A stretch of DNA of 64,000 nt, taken from Hydrogenophaga sp. PBL-H3 (GTDB lineage Bacteria > Pseudomonadota > Gammaproteobacteria > Burkholderiales > Burkholderiaceae_C). Below, one piece after another: positions 45,726-54,770 of the stretch. The DNA is taken from assembly GCF_010104355.1 (NCBI RefSeq), contig NZ_CP044972.1, positions 3,946,001 through 4,010,000 on the forward strand, read 5' to 3'. The translations under genes were made by a program, and so were the position numbers. The notes beneath the pieces were generated by a model that made no database searches, was not told the origin of the DNA, and worked only from the letters and a program-made list of their open reading frames with translations. Numbering within the stretch: the stretch's first letter is position 1; every line of letters begins with the position of its first letter.

Positions 45726-45775
45726 CCGGCGATCTTAACGGAATCACCGTCGCAAGCGCCCACTCACTCGCCGAG

Positions 45776-46666
45776 TCATTCGCCCAGCGGCACAGCGGCG
45801 CCGCGCAGCGCCTTGCGCCGCTGCGCATGGTCGGGCATGACGCTGGCCACCACGTCCCAGAACTGCGGGCTGTGGTCCATGTGGTGCAGGTGGCTGAGTT
45901 CGTGCACCACCACGTAGTCCACCATCTCCAGCTTGAGGTGGATCAGCCGCCAGTTCAGGCGGATGGTGCCGTCGGCACTTGCGCTGCCCCAGCGCGTGCC
46001 GGCGCTTGAGAGCCGCAGCTTGGTGTAACGCACTCCAAGCTGCGGCGCAAAGTGGTCCAGCCGCTGGGCGAACAAGGCCTTGGCCTGCTTCATCAGCCAG
46101 GCCTGCGCTGCGTCGCGGATCTGCGACTCACCCGCGTTGCGCGCCAGCCCCAGGCGCAACGTGGCCAGCGCATCGGGCGCGGCAGCGGCCTCGAACACCG
46201 CTCCCACCTGCGTGAAGCCGTGGGCGGGGTCGAGCACCAGGCGCAGGCGCGCCCCCAGGTAGTCGAACTCGGCGCCATCGGCCCAGGTGATGCGGGCCTG
46301 CGCCATTTCGCCGGCGCGTTCGCGGGCGTTCTGCAGTTTCTCCAGCACCCAGGCCGACTTGTCGTGCAGCAGCGCCTCGACCTCGCCCACCGGCGTCCAG
46401 CGCGGCGCGCTCACGCTCAGGCCGTCCGGGCTCACCGACAGGCCGATGGTGCGGCGTTTGCCGCGCTTGAACTCGTAGGCCACCTCACAGGAGCCCAGCC
46501 GCAGCATCCGGTTGGCGCGCGGGTGGTGCCAGGCCGCGGGCTCAAACACCTGGCTCATCGGCAATGCCGGCGCAGCGGCCACCGCCGGCGGCTGGGGCGC
46601 GGGCCGCAGCGGCTCGGGGTCGGGACCACCGAGGAAATCGAGCGCCAGCTGAAGGAAGCGCTGCAT
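45776..46666 (-). CDS. YgjP-like M48-type metallopeptidase
   Basis: 296 residues. The zinc motif is HELSHLHHMDHSPQFW (HExxH plus a downstream His), preceded by the YgjP segments RRTIGLSVSPDGLSVSAP and SSAGTRWGSASADGTIRLNW. A putative cytoplasmic metal-dependent protease of unknown target. The start at 46666 (MQRFLQLALDFLGG) lies 8 bp after the plsC stop. Confidence 0.9.
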   Translation of the reverse strand: MQRFLQLALDFLGGPDPEPLRPAPQPPAVAAAPALPMSQVFEPAAWHHPRANRMLRLGSCEVAYEFKRGKRRTIGLSVSPDGLSVSAPRWTPVGEVEALLHDKSAWVLEKLQNARERAGEMAQARITWADGAEFDYLGARLRLVLDPAHGFTQVGAVFEAAAAPDALATLRLGLARNAGESQIRDAAQAWLMKQAKALFAQRLDHFAPQLGVRYTKLRLSSAGTRWGSASADGTIRLNWRLIHLKLEMVDYVVVHELSHLHHMDHSPQFWDVVASVMPDHAQRRKALRGAAVPLGE

Positions 46667-46674
46667 GTCGGGGC

Positions 46675-47424
46675 TCAGCCTTGGGGGTAGGCGTCCGGGT
46701 CCAGCCGACGCATCTCGGCTTCGATCCACGCCTCGACCTCGCGCATCAGCTCGTCGGGCTCACGGCCGGCGCTGGGAATCGGCTTGCCGATGGAGAACTC
46801 CACCGTGCCGGGCTGCTTGATGAATGCCTTGCGCGGCCAGCATTTGGCCGAGGTCACGGCGATCGGAATCACCGGCGCGCCGGTCTCCACCGCCAGGCGC
46901 GTGCCGCCATTCTTGTAGCTGCCCTTCTGTCCGCGCGGGATGCGCGTGCCCTCGGGAAACATGATCACCCAGGTGCCCTGGTTGAGCAGGCGCTGGCCTT
47001 GCTCCACCACCCTGTTGAAGGCCTGGGCGCGTTTGCTGCGATCGATGTGGATCATGTCCATGCGACCCATGGCCCAGCCGAAGAACGGCACGTAGAGCAG
47101 TTCTTTCTTGAACACATAGGCCAGCGGGTGCGGCATGAGCGCGGGCATGCAGAAGGTCTCCCAGGTGGACTGGTGCTTGACCAGCAACACCGCCGGCGCG
47201 GTGCTTCCCACCGGCAGGTTCTCGAACCCGATCACATGGTTCTTGATGCCGAGGATGAAAGTGCCACCGTTGACCGCCAGCTTGAGCCAGCCGGCGCACA
47301 TCCAGTAGATCTGCGTGCTGTTGAGAAAGGGCGCGGCAATCAGCACCGCGAGCGCCCAGGGCACCACCGTCACCGCCATGAACAGCGTGTGCAGGATCGA
47401 GCGCAAGAGGTTGAGGAGAAACAT
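46675..47424 (-). CDS. plsC: 1-acyl-sn-glycerol-3-phosphate acyltransferase
   Basis: 249 residues with an N-terminal membrane segment. Motif I is KHQSTWETF (the H-x4-E variant usual in this group) and motif III is FPEGTRIPRGQKGSYKNGG. It acylates lysophosphatidic acid to phosphatidic acid at the inner membrane. It follows gmhB by 9 bp in the glyQS operon. Confidence 0.93.
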   Translation of the reverse strand: MFLLNLLRSILHTLFMAVTVVPWALAVLIAAPFLNSTQIYWMCAGWLKLAVNGGTFILGIKNHVIGFENLPVGSTAPAVLLVKHQSTWETFCMPALMPHPLAYVFKKELLYVPFFGWAMGRMDMIHIDRSKRAQAFNRVVEQGQRLLNQGTWVIMFPEGTRIPRGQKGSYKNGGTRLAVETGAPVIPIAVTSAKCWPRKAFIKQPGTVEFSIGKPIPSAGREPDELMREVEAWIEAEMRRLDPDAYPQG

Positions 47425-47433
47425 GGAGGCCGT

Positions 47434-48018
47434 TCAGTTCGTGGACTGCGCAAGCAGCCAGTCGGCAAAGGCGCCGAGGTCGTCGTGTGTGTGGGTGCCG
47501 GGCGGCAGGTCGGGCGCGAGCGCGGTGAGATCAGCGCCCAGGCCCAGCCCCAGACGATCGCGCAAATGCTCGGACTGGCCCGTGAGCAGCAAATGCGCCG
47601 GACATCCCGCGGCCGCTGCGCCCTTCACATGCCGCAGCGCGTTGCCCGCAGCAGGCACCGACGCCAGCGAGACGCCATACCGCTCGCCGATCTGGGTGAA
47701 CAGACCCGGCAGTGGCTTGCGGCAGCCGCAGGCCTCGTCGGGCGCGTGCGGACAGAAAAACACCGCATCCACCCGTGCCCCGGCGGCCGCGAGCTTGCGG
47801 TGCATCTTGGCGTGGATGGCGTTGAGCGAGGCCATGTCGAACAGGCCGCGCCCGATGCCGGACTGGTTGGTCGCCAGCACCACGCGCCACCCGCCCTGGT
47901 TGAGCCGCGCCACCGCTTCCAGCGCACCGGGCAGCGCTTCCCACTCGTCCGGCGAGGCGACGTAGTCGTCGCGGCTGCGGTTGAGCGTGCCGTCGCGGTC
48001 GAGGATGACGAGTTTCAT
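47434..48018 (-). CDS. gmhB: GmhB-like heptose-bisphosphate phosphatase with altered motif IV
   Basis: 194 residues. Motif I is ILDRDGTLN (D7, D9) and the zinc loop CPHAPDEACGC (C89, H91, C97, C99) is intact. The family would act on D-glycero-heptose-1,7-bisphosphate for LPS core synthesis. Odd point: where GmhB has VGDSLRDL, giving the Mg2+-binding aspartates, this reads AGNALRHV (N126, H130). Activity may be reduced or changed. The ATG at 48018 is the family start. Confidence 0.85.
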   Translation of the reverse strand: MKLVILDRDGTLNRSRDDYVASPDEWEALPGALEAVARLNQGGWRVVLATNQSGIGRGLFDMASLNAIHAKMHRKLAAAGARVDAVFFCPHAPDEACGCRKPLPGLFTQIGERYGVSLASVPAAGNALRHVKGAAAAGCPAHLLLTGQSEHLRDRLGLGLGADLTALAPDLPPGTHTHDDLGAFADWLLAQSTN

Positions 48019-48029
48019 GGGTGGCTTCC

Positions 48030-48116
48030 GGAGGAGGGACGCAGCGCAGGGCCGCCCCAAGCAAGGCCGCGCCCCCCAGGGGGGCAGCGACCCGCGAAGC
48101 GGCGGAGCGTGGGGGT
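48030..48116. repeat. GC-rich palindromic repeat between glyS and gmhB
   Basis: Contains GCGCCCCCCAGGGGGGC and related GC hairpins ending GCGAAGCGGCGGAGCGTGGG, like the repeats at 34565 and 37535. It fills the 100-bp gap in an otherwise tight operon, directly after the glyS stop. Confidence 0.65.
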
Positions 48117-48118
48117 CT

Positions 48119-50251
48119 TCATGCAGCCAGGCGCGACAGGTCGGCCACGCGGTTCATGGCGTCGTGCAGTTGCTTGAGCAGGCCGAGGCGGTTGGCCTTG
48201 AGTGCCGGATCGTCGGCATTGACCATGACGCCGTCGAAGAAGGCATCGACCGGTGCACGCAGGGCGGCAAGCGCTTGCAGGCTGGCGGTGTAGTCGCCGG
48301 CGTCGAACTTCGTGTTGGCGGTCGGCACGGTGGTCTGCATGGCAGCGAAGAGAGCTTGTTCGGCGGGCTCGACCAGCAGCGCTTGCTGGACGGCAGCGCC
48401 CTCGCCTTCCGACTTCTTCAGGATGTTGCCGATGCGTTTGTTGGCGGCGGCGAGTGCGGGAGCTTCGGGGAGCGCGGCGAAGGCGCGCACGGCGGCGAGG
48501 CGCTTGGGCACGTCGCTCAGGCGCTGGGGCTTCAAGGCGAGCACGGCGTCGACTTCCTGCGCGGTACCACCCTGCTCGCGCAGGCTGCCGGCCAGGCGGT
48601 CGTAGATGAAGCTGGCGAGGGCTTCGACAGGCTCGGTCCGAACGGCTGGGAGTTTGTCGCCAAACGCGCCGTAACACGCATCGAGCAACCTGGGCAGCTC
48701 CAGCGACAGGTCCTTCTCGATCAACATGCGAATCACGCCCAAGGCATGCCGCCGCAACGCAAACGGGTCCTTGTCTCCGGTGGGCACGTTGCCGATACCG
48801 AACATGCCGACCAGCGTCTCCAGCTTGTCGGCCAGCGCGACCACCACACCCGCCATGCTGCGCGGCAGCTCGTCGCCGGCAAAACGCGGGCGGTAGTGGT
48901 CCTCGATCGCAAACGCGATGTCGTCGGTCAGGCCGTCGTGGCGCGCGTAGTAGCCGCCCATGATGCCTTGCAGCTCGGGGAACTCACCCACCATGTCGGT
49001 GAGCAGGTCGGTCTTGGCGAGTTGGGCTGCGGTGTCGGCGCTCTTGGCGAGCACATCACCACCAAGCTGCTGGCCAATCGCACGCGCAATTGCGCGCACC
49101 CGCTCCGTACGCTCACCCTGCGTGCCCAGCTTGTTGTGATAGACCACCTTGCCCAGGCCTTCAACGCGCGAGGCCAGCGTCTTTTTGCGGTCCTGGTCGA
49201 AAAAGAACTTCGCATCGGCCAGGCGCGGACGCACCACGCGCTCGTTGCCGCCGATCACCGCGCTCGCATCGGCGGGGCTGATGTTGCTGACCACCAGGAA
49301 CTGGTTCGTCAGCTTGCCGGCCGCGTCGAGCAGCGGAAAGTATTTCTGGTTGGCCTTCATCGTGAGGATCAGGCATTCCTGCGGCACGCCGAGGAACTGC
49401 TTTTCAAACTCACAGATCAGCACATTGGGCCGCTCGACCAGCGCGGTCACTTCGTCGAGCAGCGCATCGTCTTCAATGGGCTGGCAGCCCCCACCCACCT
49501 TCGCGGCGGCTGCTGCGAGTTGACGCGCGATCTCGGCTTTGCGCTCGGCGAACGAGGCGATCACGGCGCCGTCTTTCACCAGCGTGGCGGCGTAGCTGTC
49601 GGCGTCCTTCAGAACCACGGGCGATACCGCCGCTTCAAAACGGTGGCCTTGTGTGCTGTTGCCCGAGCTCAGCCCCAGCGCCTTCACCGGCACGACGCTG
49701 CTGCCGTGCAAAGCCACGAGCCCGTGCGCCGGCCGCACGAAATGCACGCTGCTCCAGCCGGGCAGTTCGCAATCGGTCTCTAGCTGGTAGCTCATGACCT
49801 TGGGGATGGGCAACTTGGCCAGGGCCTCGTCCAGCGCTTTCTGCAGGCCTGCGGCCAAAGCTGCGCCGGGCGCCACGCTTTCAAAAAACAGCGCCTCGGC
49901 CTTGCCGTCGGGCGCACGCTTGAGGCCGGCCACCGCTGACGCATCGGCGCCGAGCGCGCCCAGGCGCTTGAGCAGCGCGGGAGTGGGCTGGCCGCTGGCG
50001 TCCAGACCCACATTCACCGGCATGAGTTTTTGCGACACGGCCTTGTCGGCCGCGCGCGCCAGCACACCACTGACGTGCGCGGCGAGCCGGCGCGGCGAGG
50101 CAAAGGCGGTCACCACCGCGTCCGTCGGCGCCAGGCCCTGGGCCTTGAGCTGGTCGGCCAGCACGGTGGCGAAGGCGTCGCCGAGTTTCTTCAATGCCTT
50201 GGGGGGCAGTTCTTCAACAAACAGTTCAACGAGCAGGTTCTGTGCGGTCAT
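48119..50251 (-). CDS. glyS: Glycyl-tRNA synthetase beta subunit
   Basis: 710 residues. It begins NLLVELFVEELPPKALKKLG and carries FECLIL-like core segments (VPQECLILTMKANQKYFPLL) and the C-terminal anticodon-binding helical domain. Together with GlyQ it charges tRNAGly in the alpha2beta2 bacterial enzyme. It starts 21 bp after the glyQ stop. Confidence 0.96.
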   Translation of the reverse strand: MTAQNLLVELFVEELPPKALKKLGDAFATVLADQLKAQGLAPTDAVVTAFASPRRLAAHVSGVLARAADKAVSQKLMPVNVGLDASGQPTPALLKRLGALGADASAVAGLKRAPDGKAEALFFESVAPGAALAAGLQKALDEALAKLPIPKVMSYQLETDCELPGWSSVHFVRPAHGLVALHGSSVVPVKALGLSSGNSTQGHRFEAAVSPVVLKDADSYAATLVKDGAVIASFAERKAEIARQLAAAAAKVGGGCQPIEDDALLDEVTALVERPNVLICEFEKQFLGVPQECLILTMKANQKYFPLLDAAGKLTNQFLVVSNISPADASAVIGGNERVVRPRLADAKFFFDQDRKKTLASRVEGLGKVVYHNKLGTQGERTERVRAIARAIGQQLGGDVLAKSADTAAQLAKTDLLTDMVGEFPELQGIMGGYYARHDGLTDDIAFAIEDHYRPRFAGDELPRSMAGVVVALADKLETLVGMFGIGNVPTGDKDPFALRRHALGVIRMLIEKDLSLELPRLLDACYGAFGDKLPAVRTEPVEALASFIYDRLAGSLREQGGTAQEVDAVLALKPQRLSDVPKRLAAVRAFAALPEAPALAAANKRIGNILKKSEGEGAAVQQALLVEPAEQALFAAMQTTVPTANTKFDAGDYTASLQALAALRAPVDAFFDGVMVNADDPALKANRLGLLKQLHDAMNRVADLSRLAA

Positions 50252-50272
50252 TCTTGTTCTTTCTCCGGGCGC

Positions 50273-51178
50273 TCACGCGGCCTTCTTCACCATCTGGTCC
50301 ACCCACTCGCGCGGCGCCATGGGGAAGCCCAGGCGCTCGCGGCTCTCGTAGTAGCTCTGGGCCACGCCGCGCGCGAGGTTGCGGATGCGGCCGATGTAGG
50401 CGGCACGCTCGGTCACGCTGATGGCGCCGCGCGCGTCCAGCAGGTTGAAGCTGTGCGCGCACTTCAAGACCTGCTCATAGGCGGGCAGCGCGAGCTGCTG
50501 CTCCATCAGGTGTTTGGCCTGTTTCTCGTGCGCGGCGAAGGCGGTGAACAGGAAGTCGGCGTCCGAGTGCTCGAAGTTGTAGGCCGACTGTTCCTTCTCG
50601 TTCTGCAAGTAGACATCACCGTAGCTCAGCGTGTCGGTCCATTTGAGGTTGTAGACGTTGTCCACGCCCTGCAGGTACATGGCCAGGCGCTCCAGGCCGT
50701 AGGTGATCTCGCCGGTGATGGGCTTGCAGTCGATGCCGCCGACCTGCTGGAAATAGGTGAACTGCGTCACTTCCATGCCGTTGAGCCACACCTCCCAGCC
50801 CAGGCCCCAGGCGCCCAGCGTGGGGTTCTCCCAGTCGTCTTCCACAAAGCGGATGTCGTTCTTCTTCAGGTCGAAGCCCAGGGCTTCCAGGCTGCCGAGG
50901 TAGAGCTCCAGGATGTTGCTGGGTGCGGGCTTCAAGACCACCTGGTATTGGTAGTAGTGCTGCAGGCGGTTGGGGTTCTCGCCGTAGCGGCCATCTTTGG
51001 GGCGGCGGCTGGGCTGCACGTAGGCGGCCTTCCAGGGCTCTGGGCCGAGCGCGCGCAGGAAGGTGGCGGTGTGGCTGGTGCCAGCACCCACTTCCATGTC
51101 GTAGGGCTGGAGCAGGGCGCAGCCTTGCTTGTCCCAATAGGACTGCAAGGTCAGGATGATTTGCTGGAAGGTCAACAT
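50273..51178 (-). CDS. glyQ: Glycyl-tRNA synthetase alpha subunit
   Basis: 301 residues, class II catalytic subunit. It starts [20 protein letters not shown] and carries [20 protein letters not shown] and [20 protein letters not shown], diagnostic of GlyQ. It activates glycine for transfer to tRNAGly. It is the first gene of the glyQ-glyS-gmhB-plsC-peptidase run, with its promoter probably at 51245-51250. Confidence 0.97.
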   Translation of the reverse strand: MLTFQQIILTLQSYWDKQGCALLQPYDMEVGAGTSHTATFLRALGPEPWKAAYVQPSRRPKDGRYGENPNRLQHYYQYQVVLKPAPSNILELYLGSLEALGFDLKKNDIRFVEDDWENPTLGAWGLGWEVWLNGMEVTQFTYFQQVGGIDCKPITGEITYGLERLAMYLQGVDNVYNLKWTDTLSYGDVYLQNEKEQSAYNFEHSDADFLFTAFAAHEKQAKHLMEQQLALPAYEQVLKCAHSFNLLDARGAISVTERAAYIGRIRNLARGVAQSYYESRERLGFPMAPREWVDQMVKKAA

Positions 51179-51244
51179 GGAGCTGGCGCGGGGGTCGCGC
51201 AGAAGGAAGAGGGAGCGCGCCGACCACGGCTGCGCAAACCCCGG

Positions 51245-51250
51245 ATTTTA
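51245..51250 (-). promoter_or_regulatory. Possible -10 element of the glyQ operon
   Basis: TAAAAT on the minus strand, 66 bp before the glyQ ATG. It lies 1 bp beyond a strong dyad that closes the upstream gene, so any -35 would sit inside the GC-rich dyad; none is evident. The same hexamer occurs before the ahcY leader. Confidence 0.35.
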
Positions 51251-51251
51251 C

Positions 51252-51280
51252 GGGCGCGCCCCACCTGGCCGGGCGCGCCC
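51252..51280. terminator. GGGCGCGCCC dyad after the orphan gene
   Basis: Two copies of GGGCGCGCCC (51252-51261, 51271-51280) separated by 9 bp can pair as a 10-bp all-GC hairpin 2 bp beyond the stop of the orphan gene. The following minus-strand bases (GTAAAATCC) are not a T-tract, so it may be a transcript end stabiliser rather than a classical terminator. Confidence 0.5.
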
Positions 51281-51282
51281 GG

Positions 51283-52743
51283 TCACTTCCCCGGCGCGTT
51301 TTTGGCGGCGGCCGGTTCACCCTTGGTTTTGGCCATGGCGAAGTACTTGTCGAGCCACAAGCGGGCGATGTGGGCCTTGGAGATCTTCTTGAAGAAGAAG
51401 CTGATCGGAATGCCCACCGATTTGTCGCTTGAGGCCTGGGTGATGTAGTTGTCGAAGGCGTTCATCAAGGTGTTGAGGTCAACGATCTTGTTGCTGCCGT
51501 GGTCGATAGCGCCCAGGCCCTGGATGACGCTTTGCGTCAGGCCACTCTGCATGGCCGCCTGCTGGCCGCCCTTGAGCGACTTCTCGGCCAGGGAGCTCGA
51601 CGTCTGGCGCGATTCGTGCGGCTGGCCCTGAACGCTGGCGCCCGCGCGTTGCGGGTCGTCGAGCAAGGTCGCCACGCCCATGCGCAGCTGGGACGACACC
51701 AGCGACGGCACGCTGCCGAGCACGATGAGGTTGACGTGGCTGGAGACGTTTTGCGTGCTGAGCAGCTTGCGCACGTTGTCGAGCACCGATTCGTCCACAC
51801 CGAAGCCGCCCGTGGCCGCCTTGAGCCAGCCGCCCATGCGCAGCTGTTCCTGCATCGCATCTTCCTGATCGGCGTCCAGGCCGGTGCCGGTCACTTCGTT
51901 GTTGACCATGTGCACCATGCCGATGAAGCTGGAGCCATAGTTCGCGCCCGTGAGCAAGGTGAGGTTGTTGGCATCTACGTCGGTGCCCTGCGCTTCCGAG
52001 ATCTTGATCATCGAGGCCAGATCGGTGGTGTTGATGCCTTCGCCCGCTGCGCTGTGCACGTTGTTCCACACGTCCACCGCCTTGTCCACGTCGAGCGTGA
52101 GCGGCTGCAGCATGGCCGAGGAGCGGTGGGTCGCACTGGCGGTGATCACGATCGTGCCGACGAGGCTGTGGCTCTTGAGCTGTTGATGCACCTGCGCCGC
52201 AGCGGCTTTGGGCACATCCCGCGCTGCGGAGCCCAGCGCCGCCGTCGACTCCCGGATCGCGCTCTCGATGTTGGAGATCGCCGTCGCGCTGCTGTCGTCG
52301 TTGCTGCCATACGAAAAGTACTGCAGATCAATCTTGATCGAGTCTGAAGCCAGCGGCAGCCGCTCGACCGTCACACCCGTGAAGTCCAGCGGACTTTCCA
52401 GTCCCGTCACGTTTTCGATGGCCGCCACCTCTTCGCGCAACTGCTGCACGCCGGTGTCGTTGGTGATGCGCGTCGTCATGTAGTCGCGCGCGGCGTCGCT
52501 CACGTGTGTGTTCAGCTCCACGATCCGGGCCTTGAGGTCGGTGATGTCCACACCCAGGCTGACCAGCTCGTTGATCGTCATGCTCAGCCCGCGCCGCATG
52601 GCAATGAACGAGTTCATGCGCTCGAATGCGGCATCGGTTTTGGCCTGCAGGCCTGCGATCTTCTCCAGCCGGCTGAGCAGCTCGGTGTTGACGACGTGCC
52701 CCAGCACCAGCGAGGGATGGTCGAACGGAATGGATGACGCCAT
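51283..52743 (-). CDS. Orphan cysteine-free 486-residue protein
   Basis: Not recognised. The ATG has GGGAG about 8 nt upstream. The N-terminal 120 residues look helical (LLSRLEKIAGLQAKTDAAFE), the middle is S/T/A/D-rich with mixed strands (LVGTIVITASATHRS, LTLLTGANYGSSFIGMVHMV), and the C-terminus is basic (ISFFFKKISKAHIARLWLDK). There is no cysteine, signal peptide, membrane helix or enzyme motif. It stands alone between lnt and glyQ on the same strand, 127 bp downstream of the lnt stop, with its own ribosome site. Confidence 0.78.
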   Translation of the reverse strand: MASSIPFDHPSLVLGHVVNTELLSRLEKIAGLQAKTDAAFERMNSFIAMRRGLSMTINELVSLGVDITDLKARIVELNTHVSDAARDYMTTRITNDTGVQQLREEVAAIENVTGLESPLDFTGVTVERLPLASDSIKIDLQYFSYGSNDDSSATAISNIESAIRESTAALGSAARDVPKAAAAQVHQQLKSHSLVGTIVITASATHRSSAMLQPLTLDVDKAVDVWNNVHSAAGEGINTTDLASMIKISEAQGTDVDANNLTLLTGANYGSSFIGMVHMVNNEVTGTGLDADQEDAMQEQLRMGGWLKAATGGFGVDESVLDNVRKLLSTQNVSSHVNLIVLGSVPSLVSSQLRMGVATLLDDPQRAGASVQGQPHESRQTSSSLAEKSLKGGQQAAMQSGLTQSVIQGLGAIDHGSNKIVDLNTLMNAFDNYITQASSDKSVGIPISFFFKKISKAHIARLWLDKYFAMAKTKGEPAAAKNAPGK

Positions 52744-52870
52744 GGAGAGCTCCCTCAAGGATTCCCCGCCAACATGCTGGGGGGCCTTGAGTTGTACCAA
52801 GGCATCCGGCGCGGCGTTTGATGGACTGGTGAGCGATTCCTGTCGAATGGCTGATGCACCCCGCGTGCGC

Positions 52871-54757
52871 TCAGCGCCGGCGGGTGCGTCCGCCGCGGCG
52901 GCCCAGGCTGCGCAGCGAGGCGATGACCAGCACCAGCATGAGGCAACCGATCCACAGCGGCATCAGGCCCCAGCGCGCGGTCCACTGAGCGTAGGGCGTG
53001 ATGCCGCTGCGCCCTTGCACGGTGGCTTCCAGCCGGCCGCGCGTGAGCCGCTCCAGCAGGTGCGTCACCACGCCCGTGTGGTCGATCACGGCCGTGGCCC
53101 CGGTGTTGGTCGCCCGCAGCATGGGGCGGCCCAGCTCCATGGCGCGCAGCCGGGAAATCTGCAGGTGCTGGTCGATGGCCACCGAATTGCCAAACCAGGC
53201 GATGTTGCTCAGGTTGATCAACACGGTGGGGGCGGTGACGTCACTGCCGAACGACGCCGCCAGCTCTTCACCAAACAGGTCTTCAAAACAGATGTTGGGC
53301 GCAATGCGCTGTCCGGCAACCGCCCACGAAGGCTGGGCCAGGCCACCTCGATTGAAGTCACCCAGGGGGATGTTCATCAGATCGGTGAACCAGCGAAACA
53401 GCGGCGGAATGAATTCGCCGAACGGCACCAGGTGGTTCTTGTCGTAGCGGTAGATGCCCGCGCCCAGTGCGCCGGGCAGCTCGAGCCTGTCGCGGGCTCG
53501 CGCCGCTGCGCCCGGGCTCAAGCCCCAGACCGAGTTGGTGTAGCCCTGCTCCATGCTGCCCAGCGGCAGGCCGATCAACGCACTGGTGCCACCGGCCGCT
53601 TGCCCAGCCAGCCCTCCCAGCAACGGCTTCCAGAACTCGGCGCCCAACTGGCTGGGCAGCAGCGGAATGGCGGTTTCGGGCGCCACCACCAGTTGCGGCC
53701 CGGTGGTCGGGTTGGTGCGCGCGGCCTCCACCGCCAGACCGATCTGTTGTGGGTACCAGGACAAGGCCTGGGCGATGCCGGTACCGGGTTCGAATTTCTG
53801 ATCCTGGGGGATGTTGCCTTGCAGCAGCCACACCCGCAGCTCACCGGCGCTGGCGGTCCCGCGCTGGCCCAGGTTTCGCCAGGCCTGACCACCGCCCACC
53901 ATGCTCAGGAGCAGGCCCCCCACCGCCAGCAGCAGGAGACCTGTGCGCACCAACCCCCACCAGCCGTCCCTGAGCCCGGGCACCACGCGCGCCTGCACGC
54001 GTGTGCCGGGCGCACCGCTGCGCGCGCCTGTGGCGGGGCGCGCGACCGGAAGGCTCACCGGCGACACCATCCAGGTGCTCAGGCGCCGCCACAAACCCGA
54101 AATCAGCGAGGCCAGCGCGTAGGCCAGGACCGCAGCCAGAAAACCCATGCCATAGACACCCACCAGCGGCGCCCAGGGCGCCATCAGGTCCACCTGCGCG
54201 TACCCACCGGCACCCCACGGAAAACCGGTGAACCAGTGGCCACGCGCCAGCTCGGCCAAGGTCCAGAGCGATGCAAACAACAGCGCCTGTGCCGTGCGCG
54301 AGACCGGGGCCCAACTGCACAACAAGCCCACGGCAACGGCGTAGTAAACGGAGAGCAAGCCCGCCAGCGTCACCACCGCCAGCACCGCCAGCCAGGCGGG
54401 CAGCCCCCCGTAGGTGTGCAGCGAAATGAACAACCACCAGAATGTGCCGGACAGCCAGGCGGTGGAGAACACCCAGCCCCGCCAAGCCGCTTGCCCCACG
54501 CGCGTGGCGTACTGCAAGGCGAGCACCAACATGGACAGCGAGACGATCTGCCAGAAACCACTGGGCTGGCCAGCGCTCATGCCCGGCAAGCTCCAGTCGG
54601 AGAACGGCCATGCCACGGAGGCCGCCTGCAACACACCACCCGCCAGGCAGATCCACCACCAGAAATACCCGCTGCCTCGGGCACTGCGCCCCGGAGGGCG
54701 GCGGCTCATCGGGTTGAAGCTCGACGGCGTGTGAAGCGATCCGAACAGGCTGCGCAT
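52871..54757 (-). CDS. lnt: Apolipoprotein N-acyltransferase
   Basis: 628 residues, somewhat long. N-terminal membrane domain of about seven helices, then a nitrilase domain with the Glu-Lys-Cys triad in VAPETAIP (about 360), YDKNHLVPFGEF (about 440) and NICFEDLFG (about 490), and a final membrane helix. It N-acylates the mature Cys of lipoproteins in the inner membrane. The start at 54757 is 13 bp after the corC stop; an in-frame ATG at 54709 (MSRRPPG) is an alternative. Confidence 0.93.
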   Translation of the reverse strand: MRSLFGSLHTPSSFNPMSRRPPGRSARGSGYFWWWICLAGGVLQAASVAWPFSDWSLPGMSAGQPSGFWQIVSLSMLVLALQYATRVGQAAWRGWVFSTAWLSGTFWWLFISLHTYGGLPAWLAVLAVVTLAGLLSVYYAVAVGLLCSWAPVSRTAQALLFASLWTLAELARGHWFTGFPWGAGGYAQVDLMAPWAPLVGVYGMGFLAAVLAYALASLISGLWRRLSTWMVSPVSLPVARPATGARSGAPGTRVQARVVPGLRDGWWGLVRTGLLLLAVGGLLLSMVGGGQAWRNLGQRGTASAGELRVWLLQGNIPQDQKFEPGTGIAQALSWYPQQIGLAVEAARTNPTTGPQLVVAPETAIPLLPSQLGAEFWKPLLGGLAGQAAGGTSALIGLPLGSMEQGYTNSVWGLSPGAAARARDRLELPGALGAGIYRYDKNHLVPFGEFIPPLFRWFTDLMNIPLGDFNRGGLAQPSWAVAGQRIAPNICFEDLFGEELAASFGSDVTAPTVLINLSNIAWFGNSVAIDQHLQISRLRAMELGRPMLRATNTGATAVIDHTGVVTHLLERLTRGRLEATVQGRSGITPYAQWTARWGLMPLWIGCLMLVLVIASLRSLGRRGGRTRRR

Positions 54758-54770
54758 AGACCGGGCGGCT

